Notes: generated from the letters alone by a model not told the origin. Positions 51,272 to 64,000 are shown, counted from the stretch's first letter. The stretch is DNA of 64,000 bases from Spirodela intermedia (GCA_902729315.2 LR746272.1:10596327-10660326), one strand, 5' to 3'. Translations and numbers: made by a program.

Positions 51272-53375
51272 AGTGGAAAGCCTCATGGTCAGGAAAACGG
51301 ATTCTGAGCTTACTAGCTGAACCTTATTATAGTCTTAAGACAGTCTAATTTTCTCGATGGCAAGATCTTAATTTTCAGTTTTGGGTTGAACAAGGCTGAG
51401 TGCAAGACCTGTTAGTGCTACGTGATAGTGTTTGGGTAACAACATGGGATAAGGAAAAGAAAAATCCTACTTTAGTACTCTGAATTTCACCCTTCAAGGA
51501 CAATTAATTTCGATGATACCCATTCAAAACTGACAAACTCTTCTATTTATACTCGTCCTGACAATCATTCTTACTTCTTTAAGATTAATGTAAGTTGATG
51601 CATTGAATTTTCACTCATAATCTACAAGTTCCAAAAACCTTTAGCTCTCAGTTGCAACGTGATGTAGGATGCTTTTGATGACAAAAACGATGGTAGATTC
51701 TTTTTTTTTTTTTGATATATTTTTTAGAAGAGAAGTAGATTCTTGTAAAAGTTACTAGCCTGGCTAATACTCAATGAAGACAAAAACAAGGAATCCGTAA
51801 TAAAAAAGGTTAAAATAAGGAAGCATATTCTAAACCAATCTGAATTGAAGGACGTTTGGAGCTGTTGACATTATTTTCTTATGGGATTATTTTATACGAA
51901 TAACGGCAACCACCATAAATTTATCCATTTCCATGAGTGACCTATTCAGCTGAAAAAAATAAAGGAAAAAAAGGAATACAGTTAATGGCTGACAACTCCT
52001 GACTGCTCTGCCGACAGACTTAACAGAACAAGGATAAAGCGCCAGCGCGCCTTGCATCATGGTTCTTTAGTATACGGCCTTTTCAGTGGAACAAAGTAAT
52101 TCCAAAATTTTGTTTATCGGTATTTACGATGGAAAGGATTACATATGTCACGGTACGGATGACTAGTTTAAACATATCGCATGGCCGCACCTAAAGAAAT
52201 ACGGGGACAATAAAAGAATAGGATATTAGTAATAGGAAACTGGAAAAAAATTCTTCCTTCAAATAGTGGGAGATGACTAAATTGTTCTTCAGACAGGCAT
52301 TCATAGGAATGTTCATATATTGGAAACATATTGAAACAACGCACCGTGCACTCATCTTTTAAATTCCAACTCTACCAAATTTTAGTTGAGAAATCAAGGC
52401 CATTTTGATGGCTTTGATCATGATATAATAAGCAGAAGCGGTAAAACAACGTAAAATCTTTGCACCTAGCCTTAGATTTTTCAAAACCCGACTGTAAACA
52501 TTATTCATTAAGATCCTATTGTTCGATGCTGCAGCAGGGATCTTCGAAATGGTCCAAACCGTGTACCAAAGTTACGGCAAGATGAAGGCCATCATTGTTG
52601 ACAGAACTGTATTTTAGCTCCATATCCATGTTCATGATCTATCCCGCCCGTCTTTCTCTCCTCCCTCCCCCTTCCCGAGCGTCAACGTGTTCTTCCGGCA
52701 AAGCCTTTATTCGAATATTCTACATACTTTTGTTGCCTATTTAAATTGTGTAGTAATTTCCTGTCTTGCCCACGATCATTAAAATGACCTCATGCAAATT
52801 ATTGCGCGTCAACATCTAGACTGAAATATTAAGGGATGAAAGCAACCGTCACGTGTCAACCAATCTTGTCCACCAGTCGTAAGGCAAACCCATGTACACA
52901 GCATATCCCTGTTCTCACGGTAACCACCACAGGGATTGCCGAATGGACAATAACATTAATCCCATCCAGCCAGCTTCACGATTAGCTGGACGACGGGAAA
53001 GATCAGAGAGATACGGAGAATCCAGCCCACCATTCATTGATGGACGGAACTCGGAAGGATGGTTCACTCTTGAAACTCCATAGAACGGGTGGGGGGGGGG
53101 GATGCGCATGAGTGTAACGAGGGGATGTGCACAACTACGGATTATCTTATATTGCAGAGAATAAAATCGTAGCAATAAGTGGCGTAGGGGGGAGAGTAGG
53201 TGCCAAAAAATGAATTATTGTCGAGCTGGCGGCCGAGGGCCACCTCGTCCCTGTGATGGCCCGTGTACTTAATACAACTGTCGTATAAATATGACAACGG
53301 AGCAGCTCCCACAGGTCGCGCTCCACTTCTGTAACTGCTGCTCTCTTGTTCCTCCCCCTGCTATCGCAACTCGCC
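51271..53375. other. intergenic region and BURP gene promoter
   Basis: No gene is seen in this AT-rich 2.1 kb. Near the right end, an ABRE-like CACGTGTC lies at about 52849-52857 and a G11 run near 53090. Open frames on both strands are short and featureless. Confidence 0.45.
53284..53290 (+). promoter_or_regulatory. TATA box of the BURP gene
   Basis: TATAAAT lies 86 bases before the ATG, a normal distance for a plant gene with a short leader. Confidence 0.6.
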
Positions 53376-54574
53376 ATGACTTACTCCATTTCCGGCGTTC
53401 TTTTCCTCTTGGTGAGTAGTTCTCTGGTTCGCACTAAGTGGGTAAGCGCTAATTATATTTTTGTGTGCGCAATCACTGTGCAGCTCGCCGTAGTGGTGGG
53501 TTCGGGCGCAGATTTACGTCTTCAAGATTACTGGAGAACCATGCTGCCCGACACGCCAGTGCCTGGTGCAATACGCCAGCTTCTGCGAACAGGTCTGCTT
53601 CTGTTCTGATCGCGGTTGCATTTGAACTCGACTGTCGTCGAGTCCAAGGAGCAACTTTTATTTTTTAGTGCTTTCCAGACAAGAGAGTGACCACGACGGG
53701 TGGACCCACTGTGGAGGTTGGCAGCAATGACATCGGAGTGTTTGTTGGAGGATCCCCAAAGCTCCCAGTCATTGTCGACGTGAACCCCTTCCTCTACGAA
53801 TATGCAGCCACTAACACGCAGATCCACGCCAACCGCGACGTCGCCTTCTTCTTCCAGGAGAAGGACCTGCACCCAGGGGCCAAGATGAATCTGCACTTCA
53901 CCAGGGCCCAGTCCAACGCCGTTTTCCTTCACCGAGCTGTGGCCAGCTCCATCCCCTTCTCCACCGAGAAGCTCGCCGACATACTGAGCCTCCTCTCTGT
54001 CGGACCCAACTCTGAGGTAGCGGTGGGATTGAAGACAACTCTGCAAGCGTGCAAGGAGTCGGCCGTGGCTGGGGAAACCAGGTACTGCGCCACCTCTCTG
54101 GAATCCATGGTCGACTTCGCCACCGCCAGCCTCGGTACACGAGACGTCCTGGCAGTCTCCACGGAACTCAGCAAGGACGGTACTCCAAAGCAAGAATACG
54201 TTATAGAGTCCACCGGCATCGAGAAGCTACTGGGGAGAAAGGTTGTGGCCTGCCACGCGCAGTGGTACGCCTATGCGGTCTTCCACTGCCATGTCACCCG
54301 CGCTACCAAGGCCTACGTCGTATCCCTCGTAGGGCGGGATGGAGCCAAGGTGAATGCCGTGGTAGTGTGCCACACCGACACGTCCAACTGGAACCCCAAG
54401 CACCTGGCCTTCCAGCTTCTCCAGGTGAAGCCCGGCACGGTTCAGTTTGTCACTTCCTGCCGCAGGATCATATCGTCTGGGCCTCCCGTCGCTAGACTGC
54501 ACGCTACAAATGAAGCTTCTCCCTGGTTCAGCGTCACCCCGCATCCCAGTTCATTGGCTTTCTCCAATGATTGA
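53376..54574 (+). CDS. BURP-domain protein with a frameshifted C-terminus
   Basis: Three exons: 53376-53411, 53484-53592, 53679-54574. The first 22 residues are a signal peptide (MTYSISGVLFLL then LAVVVGSGAD), with intron 1 inside it. The mature part leads into a BURP domain (VAFFFQEKDLHPGAKMNLHF, FLHRAVASSIPFS, CHAQWYAYAVFHCH, VVVCHTDTSNWNPKHLAFQL). The first three Cys-His pairs are present with spacing CH-X10-CH-X25-CH. The fourth, in a final VCHFLPQDHIVW block, is there in the DNA but one frame away. The annotated frame leaves it at about 54441-54446 and ends with some 40 unrelated residues. The +1 frame would stop at 54495, a normal family end. BURP proteins (RD22, USP, polygalacturonase beta-subunit groups) are secreted plant proteins, often stress-linked. 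This is a recent pseudogene, a variant allele, or a sequence error. Confidence 0.8.
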
Positions 54575-57500
54575 CGTATCTGTACTAATGAGTTCCAGTC
54601 TTCATCAAAACCTTCCATGGATAATGCATAATGTAGCATTATTTACCCTGATACCCTTGAATAACTAGTGATATATTGTACTAATCTGTCCTGATCATAC
54701 CTGTACAAAATGGCTGCTGTGTTCAGTAGGTTGCCAACATTTACTGATTACGTCGTAATGAAGCTACTCACTGGAAAAGTCACACCATAATATATTATTT
54801 AAATGGTGGTGGAAGGTTCCCGAGGCCGTTGTTTCAGTCCGCACGGCTCATAGAAAATGGCGAGATTTCTGCAGGAACTTTCTTCTGCTTCAACGACCAT
54901 ATCAACAAAGACATTAATCACAGTAGTACATTATCAAAATAAAGATATCAATGAAATACTCGTAATGGACACGATAGATGGAATTACTAAGTAGAGTTTT
55001 AGAAAATTGTTCATGTGGCTCTAAAACTATAACATAACCGTTTCACCCTTAGTTAACTTTGATTGTCCTAAAATGATTAATCTTTTTAATCGACAAAGAA
55101 TATGTTTTTTACTCTAATATTATTCACAAACATGCATAATGACACATAAAAACAGTCTCACAATAGAGGAATGGAGACTATGACTAGTAGGGTCATCTTT
55201 TTATCCATTAGTTTTTGTCTATGAGTGTTGACAGCCACCGTTAATGTAGCAACCTTGACCTTGTATTCTTCAAGAAGGGAAAAGATAGTTGAACTTCTCT
55301 AGATAGTACCATAATATAAATATACTTTAATAATATCTCTAGTAATTTGTGTGCATTTGAATGGAAGCAACGATTTTGTTTTTCTGCCTATACTTTCTAT
55401 CTTTGAATGGGAGCAACGATTCTCTCACCCCTACCAATGCTCCCTCCAATGACTGGTGCTCTTGGCGGTTTTGACACGGCATGCTTGATATCTCGTGGAA
55501 AGTGGGACACATTCTGCGTCACCTTTAGGGTACTGAAAATTTCCACTAGGATTTGGTGACGATTAAATAAAAAAGGAAATTCGATGCCACGATAGTGGTT
55601 TTTTTATTAGAAAGAGAAATGTGCTCCTCATTAGTGAACGCGCAGATTGCTTGCTTAACCGCCGTAGATGACTAGAAAAGCCCGAGCCAGGTTGAAGCTT
55701 CGCCTTTGAAACACGGGGTCCAGTTGCGACAGGACCAGATGGCATGGTCCTGTGGCTGGAAGAGGATAATGGGGACCGTCCCAGAGCTCACCTATAACAG
55801 CTGGAAGGTGATGTCCTCAAGGTTTCAGTATGATGTGCATGAGTGCATATCACAATGGCTTACACCTCTGTCTATCATCTACCGTGAGGGACACATGTAG
55901 GACTTGGTGGTGCGTGCCTTGGAAATAGAACATGACGTACGCATGTAACTGAGCAGGGCACTGATGTGTACTAATTGTTGTGTTTAAATGCCTATTATCT
56001 AATAATATTTATAACTAAGACTTAATAAGATATTAATATAGATATAAGTTTTAAGTTGAACATAGAGAGATGGGTTAATTTTTCATGAAAAACTAATTAG
56101 GTTTTTATATAAAGTGATTTTAATATTTTATCACAATCTAATGAAAATAAAAGGGTGAGGTGAGAAGAATAAAAGAAGAGAAATGGAGAAAGGAAGGAGG
56201 AAAGGAAAATGAGAAGAGAAAGCTTTCACGAAAGAGAGAAAAGATCTTTCGTGAAGGAGAGAGAAAGAGAGATGAAGAGAGAAATAGGGAGATAGATCAA
56301 GAGAGAGAGAAAGAGAAGGAGATCGATTGAAAGAGAGAGAGGGAGAGAGAGAGAAATCTCACTTGAGACACAAAGAGGTAAAGGTCTAATGAGAGAGAGG
56401 GAGAGAGAAGCAAAGACAAATAATCAAGAGAGGTAAACAATGGTTAGCTCTTTTTACGGTGATTTAGTTGCACATCTAACTTGAGTTGACCACATTTAGC
56501 AGATGAATGTGTGTTAAAAAACAAGGTGAATGTCTCCACCTTATTTTAACAGTTCAACACTCATTAATTAGTTTTTAATCTTGCTGATTTTGTATTTGAA
56601 AATAGAAAAATACTTATTATTTACAGAATACTAAGAACACAAATACTTCAAGATTCGACTATGGAAATTAATAGAAAACAAGTTGGACCTGATCTTAGCT
56701 TGATCTTAAATGAGTTTCAAAGAATTCAATAGAGGAATGAAGATCATTCATCAAGTTTTTATTGAGTTCTACTTATTTCTATTGGAATATGTACGAAATA
56801 GAAAGAATTTTCTATAAAATATAAATAAATAATAAAAACTGGTAAACAAATATTGAAAGTAGGAAAGAAATCATTGCCCAAATTTAGTTTGCCACTTGGG
56901 TAACTAGAGATATGAGTGTGGCAGCTTGGTTTCGTTTGAACATGCCACACCATGTTGGAAGTCATAGAAGTGTCATTCGGAAGCATTGTGCTACTTGGCA
57001 GAGAGATCCGTTGAAATGAGGGGTTGACCACACTATCACCATTGTTTGGGGGGAGAAGGAAAGAGATGACCACTCGTCAAAGGCCTTGAGTGTAGTTGAG
57101 GGAGGAAGGAACAAGCTGCTGATCATCAGAAGTAGTGATCATGTGAAAAGAGAAAAAAATAGATTCTATATTTGCAATTGTCATTGGAATTTTAAAGATA
57201 ATTGATAATGTCTATTTGATCAGATAATAATCAATTATTATCTTTAAATTCTTGATGGTAGTATATGTGAGAACTTAAGTTTTTGGTATTGTGTTGCTTC
57301 GTATGCTGCTAGATTAGATGTGCTTAGTCACGTGGCGTGCTGAGTGACGCATGATTAATCCGCCATGAACTGCTGCTTACTAGGAACTTAAGTCCCTAAT
57401 ACCATGACACTTTGCTCGCTATTGGATTGTCATTTCTGGTCACGTACGTGCTAAGCAGTGTCGGATTCGCAAACCATCAATGGATTACTTTACACTTCAG

Positions 57501-58249
57501 GTATCATGATGGTTCGTCAATTGTGGCATGCACCTTATCTGCTAACTTGGCCCATTGAGCGCCGCTAGATCACACTACACTTTAGAAAGCTGCTCCGAAA
57601 CAAACAAGAACTTTTAGTCTCACATTAGAATTATTTCGACGATTGAGCTTAATATATATCAAAGTTACGCTATGTTAATAGAGATCTCTTCTCCTAAAAT
57701 AAAATAATGCCCATAATCATCTTGAGAGAAAGTAAAAGATGGTTTGTGCTTGTGTGCACATGTGTGTACAATGCTCCTTGCACCACAACTGGTTGGCCAC
57801 CAGACGTGGTAGGGGAGTGACATACACATTCACGAAGCGAGTCCTTCACCACTTGAGCCTAGCTTCTGGCTCCCCTAGTTTAGGTCTACCTACTGAATTA
57901 CAGTACCCCTCTAGGTCAGTTGCCGAGTGCTAGCTTGCTAACGTACGATAATATTTTTATATTTTATTCTTATATTTTTTTGATAATAAAAAATATATTA
58001 ACTCATACTTCCTAATTTAACAATATATTATTATATTTATTTTGCAAGTTAACACACAAAAATAAAATAAGAAAAAATATTTAAAATATAAAAATATAAC
58101 TTTAATATGCATGCTACGGCCTTTCTATCAGCGAGCCTTTATATGTTAGAAGGTGCTATGACATAAGTATAATTCGGTGAGTTTGACTTGTCAACCTCTG
58201 TGGGTAACACCAAGGGGTCACTAGAGTAAAGGTTGGAGTTGGTGCAATT
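54575..58249. other. gene-poor AT-rich spacer
   Basis: No coding exon could be supported in 3.7 kb. Short open frames at 55706-55900, 56759-57073 and 57739-57933 look like chance. A purine-rich (GA) block lies at 56140-56440. Its composition resembles the GA-rich part of the LTR of element B, so a solo LTR is possible. Confidence 0.45.
56140..56440. repeat. purine-rich GA block, possible LTR relic
   Basis: About 300 bases are dominated by GAGA, AAGAG and GGGAGA words. GAGAGAGAAATCTC recurs both here (near 56349) and inside the LTR of element B (near 58561), which hints at a shared origin. Confidence 0.4.
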
Positions 58250-58980
58250 GACAAAGTGTGTGTAGGAATAAATATGTAAGCATATGATCATAATAACAAC
58301 AAAAACTCAATTTTTAGATATCAATGATAACAAATAGAAGAGAAATCAACAAGCTATCAAGAATTCTAATAAGAACAAGACTTTCACCGACACCTCTAAT
58401 ATACATCTCAATGTCCTTGAGATAACTCATACATTGAGAGTCAAGAATAGACTCTTATCTCCTTCTATAAAGGCTTCACCTGTAATATAAGAAAGATGAG
58501 AGATCAAGACAGATGAAGAGAGTTGATGGAGAGAGAGAATATAATCAAGAGAAAGAGAGAGAGAGAAATCTCATTATCTATTGTACTCCAAAAAGGGGAA
58601 ATATATCTCCTATTTGTAAAAAATAAGAAAAGATAACTACCTCATAAAAAGAGGCATCTCGATCTACATGTAGGCGAGCCCACATATATTAGAGTTGATG
58701 GTTTCAGCCTCCTTCATTTCCCACTCCCTCTCTCCCTACATGACCACAAAATATGTCAAAAGGGTTGAGGTGACAATCATCTCTCTCTCCTTACATGACC
58801 CTCGATTGGGTCAAATGGGATGAGGTGACAACCATAACATTACCCTTCACTCCTCGTACGTCTCCCAAGTGAGTCAGATAAGAAAAGGTCTTTTGTATGT
58901 CTCCCGAACGGTTGAGACAAGAGGAAGCTCCTCGTACGTCTCTTGAATAGGTCAATCATGATGAATTGACATTGCTAACA
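58250..58980 (-). repeat. 3' LTR of copia element B
   Basis: On the minus strand it starts TGTTAGCAATGTC after the polypurine tract. The first 150 bases contain GAGACGTACGAGGAG twice; GA-rich sequence follows. The outer end near 58250 is a guess, because the 5' LTR copy is too short to define it. Confidence 0.5.
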
Positions 58981-61900
58981 AACTCCACCTTGACAGCAAT
59001 CATCACTACACTCAGAGTTGACATTCATCAATACTATAAGTTTTTCACCTTCTGTAAGGTACTTACAACATGAATTAAATTTAGACAATATTTGAACTTC
59101 TCCACTGTGATGATCTTCGTCAACATATCTACAAATTATCCTCCGTGTGAACCTTTACTAGAGAGATATTTTTAGAATTCATCAACTCATGGATCTTATG
59201 ATACCACATATTAATATGCTTTAACCCTGTAAATAATACTCTAATTGTCACAATGAAGAGAAACTTTACCCTATCGGATCTTAAGTTCACTTAATTTCTT
59301 CAACTACAAGGCCTCCTTAATTGGCTTAGTAGCCGTCATGTACTCTACTTCAATCGTAGATAATGTGATAGTAGTCTGAAGTGTAGACTTCTAGCTCATG
59401 GGTCCACCAATCATGATGAAAACATATCTCGTTGTAGATTTTTGATGATCTAAATCTCTAGTAAAATCTGTATTAACAAAGCTAACAATAAAAGACAACT
59501 TTGTTAGTTAAAATCGATTCCAAAATCTAAAGAATACTTTAGATATTGGAGAATCCACTTCACTACACTTCAATATTTTTTTTTTATATTACTCATAAAT
59601 CTACTAATAAACCCAACTACATAAACAATATTTAGTCTTATATATACCATATCATACATGAGAGAGTCAACCACACTAGCATAAATAATTCACTTCATCT
59701 CAATTATATCTTCCTTAGATGTCAAACATTGAGTAGTAGATGATATGAAATAACTAACTACAAGAGTGCCTACTGTTTTATCATTACTCATGTCAAATAA
59801 ATTCAACACCTTCGAGATATAATTCCTTTGAGTCAATTATAGCTGACCTAACTCTCAATCTCTATAGATCAAAATCGCACATCGCATAATCAATCTTCAA
59901 CATATAAGAATCAAACATTTTATACCACTACTTGGATGCCTACTTTAACTCATAAATTGACTTCTTTAGTTGACAGATAAGATGTTATGACCCCTACACA
60001 ATAAAATCTCTTTGAATGAATGTCATCTTCACATCTAATTACTCAAGCTTCATATCTTTATGTGCGACAATGACTAACACTAAGTGAATAGACATGTGCT
60101 TCACAACATGTGAAAAGATCTCTATATAATTAATTCTCTATTTTTGTGTAAAACCTTTTGTAAGAAACTTTGTCTTGTGTTGTAGTTGGTCACCATTAAT
60201 CATTAGTGACTTTCTTTTTGTACACTCATTTGCATCTAATAGCTTACTTCCTTATAAGATCCACCAATTTCCATGTGTGGTTCTTATTTAAAGATGTTTG
60301 CTTCTCAAACATTGTTTGTAACCACTTCTCTTTTTTAAGACAATTAATTACCTTATAAAAAGTTGTGAGCTTGTCATTTCTTATAAATAATACAACTACA
60401 ACATAATCATTAAGATGAGTAGGAGACTTTATTTCATGCCTATCATCTAGCAACAATACAATTAGAAATATTTGATGAGTCTGAAACTCGAGCTTCATTC
60501 AGAATATAACTAGAATGACTCTATACAGTCTTCATCTTCAGCCTTATTGTGTCTTCAACATGAGTATCATCAGATTCCTGAACCATGTGTTTTGCAGAGA
60601 AAGACTTCAATATATGATCTTAATCAAAGATCACATCAATTCTGAAAATAACTTTCTTCATCTCTGAATCTCAAAGTTGATATCCCTTCACACTAATATT
60701 ATAACCCAAGAAGATACATTTCTTTGACTTTAGATCCAGCTTCGATCTTTCATGAATAAGTGTAAGGACATATCATGGACATCTAAATATATGTAAATTT
60801 GAATAGTTAACAAGATTTCTAGTCTATACTTTTTTAGCAACCTTTTCATAAAAGAGTAGAATTTAGTGATCTCTTCACCAAATAAGCTGCTATACTCACA
60901 TCTTACACACAAAACTCTTTGGACAAGTTGACATTTAGTCATAAATATCATACTCTCTCAACAATTATGTGGTTTATCTAATCAACAACAACATTCTATT
61001 GTAGAGTCTATTTCACTGTATAATGATGTTGAATATTATGCTCATCACAAAATTGATCAAATTTAGAATTCTTAAATTCTGTATAATTTTCAGTCTATAA
61101 GACTTTGATCTTCCTCCTTGTCTGATTTTTCACCTTTGCACACTAAGTCTTGAACTTTACAATTGCTTTTGTCTTGTGTTTCAAGAAGAATATTCAGACT
61201 TTCTTGAAAAATAATTAAAAAAGGTCAAAAAATAACAAGCACCACCCATCAACGTCACATAAATCGGACTACACACATCTGAATAAATATAATCCCGCAC
61301 ACCACTTGTCTCATACTTTGTTGTCTTGAATATCACCCTATATTATTTTTTCATGATATAATACTTACAACAATCTAATTTGTAAATTTTCATACTAGAT
61401 AGTAGTCCTCGTACATGTATCTTCTACATACTTATCTCACTCATATAATTCAATTACAAGTGCTATAAAAGAGTGTCATCAATCATAGAATCATCTGATG
61501 TTACAACACAAACTCCACTTATAATAATATTCTTCTCAAGTTTATAAATATCCATTCATTGATGTCTTTTCTTCATCACAATAAGCGATCCTTCGACAAT
61601 TTTAAGGATCTTATTCTTACTTTTGAAGTAACATTCATTCACTTCTTATACTCTAAGTAAAATTAAATTTTAATGTAATACTAGAACTTAATGAATATTT
61701 TTAGGTTCTCGGACCACCTCGTCAAATATCTGAACCTTCATTGAATCGATGCCAACAACTTCATAAACTATATTATTTCTCATAGAAATAACTCCCATTG
61801 TACTCTTATATAAGTCAAATCAGTCAGCATTATGACATATTATAAGAGCAACCAATATTAATAATCCATGTGTTTGACAACTTCTTAACTATAATAAGAC

Positions 61901-62354
61901 TAAAATAGTTTTCACCATCTTTTCTGTCCTCAACCTTTCACAATATTAGTTAAATTAGATTCACCCCCTATTATTTTATCATTCTGATTTTTTGAATAAT
62001 TTCTTCACAAATGTTCATTCTCATGACACTTGTGACAAATTTGATTTTTCAACTAATTTGTCCATGACTTAGACTAACTCTTCTTGTCTTTTGATAATCA
62101 TTCTCCTTCTACTTTCTATGTTCTCTTACACTCTTCACATATAAATCTTCACCACGAGCCTCACTAACATCCTTCTATGATAACACTCCATTAATGAATC
62201 AATAACATTTTCAAGAATGAGTACTGTACTACCATGAAACAAGGTCATAATAAGATGATCATATAAATCAAGAAGAGAGACAAGTAAAATAATAACTTTG
62301 CTCTCATTAAAAAAATCTGATTTCATACAAAATAAGTCATTCAACAATTGAGAT

Positions 62355-62467
62355 GACAATTATGTCACTGCCCCTCACTCCGCACATCTCTCAAGTGAGT
62401 CAAACAGGAGGAGGCTCCTCACACGTCTCCTGAACAGGTCAATTGTGATGAACTGACACCACCAACA
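62355..62467 (-). repeat. truncated 5' LTR of copia element B
   Basis: On the minus strand it starts TGTTGGTGGTGTCAG and aligns with the first part of the 3' LTR (shared words TTGACCT, TTCA, GAGACGT, GACTCACTTG). It then meets gag sequence with no primer-binding site, and it lacks one of the two internal repeats seen in the 3' copy. Confidence 0.65.
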
Positions 62468-64000
62468 ATGAGTCCTGAGGAAGGGTATGCCAAGCCAGCA
62501 TGAGTGAGAACCAAGGGGAAGAGAGTAGGAGCAGGGTGGAATGGGCTGTCTACCTTTGAAGTGGTGTGAGCTGACTTACCTACTGTCAGGTGCTGCATCA
62601 ATCAGATTAAATGGAGAATTCCATCTATTCTTTTAGTGACTTTTCAATAAACTAGTTTGTGAAAACTCTCTATAAATTGCAGCCGCCGCATACCCTTAAC
62701 CGTGCCGTTGATTCCTGCTTTCATCCTCCTGATGGTGCCACCTAGTGATGTACCACACCCATCTACCCGTAGTTGCCCTCTGGCCAAGTGATGTGACACT
62801 TCAACGTCTCCTTCCCCTCCACAGATTTGAATGCTTTCGTCGCGTACATCCCCACCGTGGCCGGGCAGGCGGCTAAGGCTGGCCATCTTCAAGACTCTTG
62901 TCGCTCTTCATCGCTGGCTGGATAGTGTCTCGCTGGACTTCTCGTTGTGTAGGTTATAGAGACGGTGGCGGGACTTTGAGCAGCTCTCCTAATTGGCCTT
63001 ATCTCTCTAAGGGATCGTCAGTTGGCCCTTTGTATCTACGTCTTCTAGTTTCATACTCTCGTCACTGCTTTCTAATGAGATGATACATAGTTCATTCCTA
63101 CACAATAAATGACGTTGGTATAATTTTACGGCTGCGTGAAGCTTATTTCATCATTTTGCCATTGGTAACATACTGAGATAAGACGATAACGTTATTCTGA
63201 TTTTATTATTTGGAGAAAAATATGATTTTTTTTAATAAAACTTAAAATCGTGTCCGTATACGACATTATGCGTACTCAAAACTAAATATAGTGGACAATC
63301 AGTTAGAAAATAATAAGATGAATAGCATACAAAGCCCCGTTCGTTTTTGTGTGTAACCTCCCCTTGCTGGTTCTTTCTATAGATTAATGCGCAATAAGGT
63401 TTTGGAATCTTCGGTCAATCAAAAGGGATTCCAAATCACCGATGCTAGGTTCTTCTTTCTCTTACAAGGGCAATGAAAGCTGTCGTTCTCGTAAATCCTT
63501 GCCCAAACAGCAACCCCCCTCCCTCCGCACACACACACAAACGTCATTGGAATGATCCTTAATCACTACATCGCTGTCGTCGTTTCCGAAACGGCATTCC
63601 GATGGGACGAGTGTCGGCGTCACGAACATCATTAAATCCCGTGCGGCAGTGTTGTCTAACACTATTTGGTATATATAAACATTTTCCCAGAAAATTGCTA
63701 ACGCATTTTGGTAAAACCACGTATCTTCGAAATGATCTTTTACTCATCTAGGACTAAATTCTACTAACGGTTTTCACTTACACTTGCTCTTTGTTACTGT
63801 TTATTGGCATCAGCCGACTTGAGTACTAGGATCGATGGATCCAAATAACAAAGTTACTGACTTTAGATCCTTAATAACCATGTAGACATGATAGATGTAA
63901 ATAGTTATCGGTGCATAGACGTCAAATATAGTAATATTCGCTCGGAAAGTTTGAAGCGTTATCAATTGAAAGCGTCGAACGAAGTGGATCCCTTTCATGC
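62468..64000. other. right-edge intergenic sequence
   Basis: I see no gene that can be supported. A GC-richer island at 62640-62900 has an 82-residue minus-strand frame without family features and may be an old gene fragment. The rest is AT-rich. Confidence 0.4.

Larger units (their letters stand above)
58250..62467 (-). mobile_element. decayed Ty1/copia retrotransposon B
   Basis: A minus-strand element with recognisable order: a gag segment (about 62359-62135, with YDHLIMTLFHGS), a zinc knuckle near 62037-61999 whose last Cys is replaced by Tyr and which is cut by a stop, and an integrase end (about 60951-60730). Next come the start of reverse transcriptase (60498-60244, with KWLQTMFEKQ and KNHTWKLVDL), its later part with SRFMSN and KWILQYLKYS near 59600-59520, and RNase H with EVEYMTATK near 59340. 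The polypurine tract AAGGTGGAGTT (58991-58981) leads into a 3' LTR starting TGTTAGC at 58980. Frames are broken by many stops and shifts, so it is inactive. The 5' end is truncated: only about 110 bases of 5' LTR (62467-62355) remain, joined directly to gag. The left end is approximate. Confidence 0.82.

Noticed and set aside
51271-53375. A further retroelement between element A and the BURP gene
   Set aside because: No LTR pair, primer site or polymerase motif could be found.
53687-54574. BURP gene as a single-exon frame starting at GTG 53687
   Set aside because: Upstream exons supply an ATG, a signal peptide and in-phase splice joins, so the frame is exon 3 and not a separate gene.
62644-62892. 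82-residue minus-strand frame
   Set aside because: No recognisable motif, no splice partners, and it is next to a retroelement edge; may be a decayed fragment.
1-64000. CRISPR arrays, bacterial operons, rRNA or tRNA genes
   Set aside because: No regularly spaced direct repeats, no prokaryotic gene layout and no recognisable rRNA were seen; tRNAs could be missed without a covariance search.

Overview
This is nuclear DNA from a flowering plant. Coding exons are split by GT-AG introns that are AT-rich and sometimes over 2 kb long. The genes are plant families (a PIAL-type SUMO ligase, SGT1, a P-class PPR protein, a group IIe WRKY factor, a Tic22-like protein, a BURP protein), and two decayed Ty1/copia retrotransposons are present. 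Several genes (PPR, WRKY, PANB exon 1, BAC2) are rich in G+C while introns and spacers are AT-rich. That would fit a non-grass monocot or an early-diverging angiosperm, but I cannot place the species.

Layout, left to right: (1) 481-10887 (+), the 3' fourteen exons of a PIAL1/2-type SUMO ligase whose first exon lies off the left edge. (2) 11276-19584 (-), a complete ten-exon SGT1 co-chaperone gene, tail-to-tail with the ligase. (3) about 20.07-22.95 kb (-), an unidentified small gene of which only three 3' exons can be supported. (4) 23525-26499 (+), ketopantoate hydroxymethyltransferase (PANB) with one GC-AG intron, followed only 136 bp later by (5) an intronless P-class PPR gene, 26636-28876 (+). 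(6) 29842-31250 (-), a WRKY IIe gene with a W-box-rich upstream region. (7) 34785-37891 (-), a nine-exon Tic22-like gene. (8) 38264-43398 (-), an eight-exon double-GTPase Der/EngA homologue. (9) 45520-46955 (+), a two-exon mitochondrial basic amino acid carrier (BAC2-like), divergent from Der.

The right third (47-64 kb) is gene-poor. It holds two minus-strand copia relics (about 47.57-51.27 kb and 58.25-62.47 kb), each with a damaged 5' LTR. Between them lies a BURP-domain gene (53376-54574, +) whose last Cys-His motif is out of frame because of an apparent single-base loss.

The genes do not form a pathway or operon. Several products are likely organelle-targeted (PANB, PPR, Der, the BAC2 carrier, Tic22-like), but this looks like ordinary plant gene order. 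I see no convincing new biological system. The most worthwhile points are the BURP frameshift, the unidentified minus-strand gene, the W-box cluster, the GC-AG intron, GA/CT tracts in several 5' leaders, and the unusual truncations of the two retroelements.
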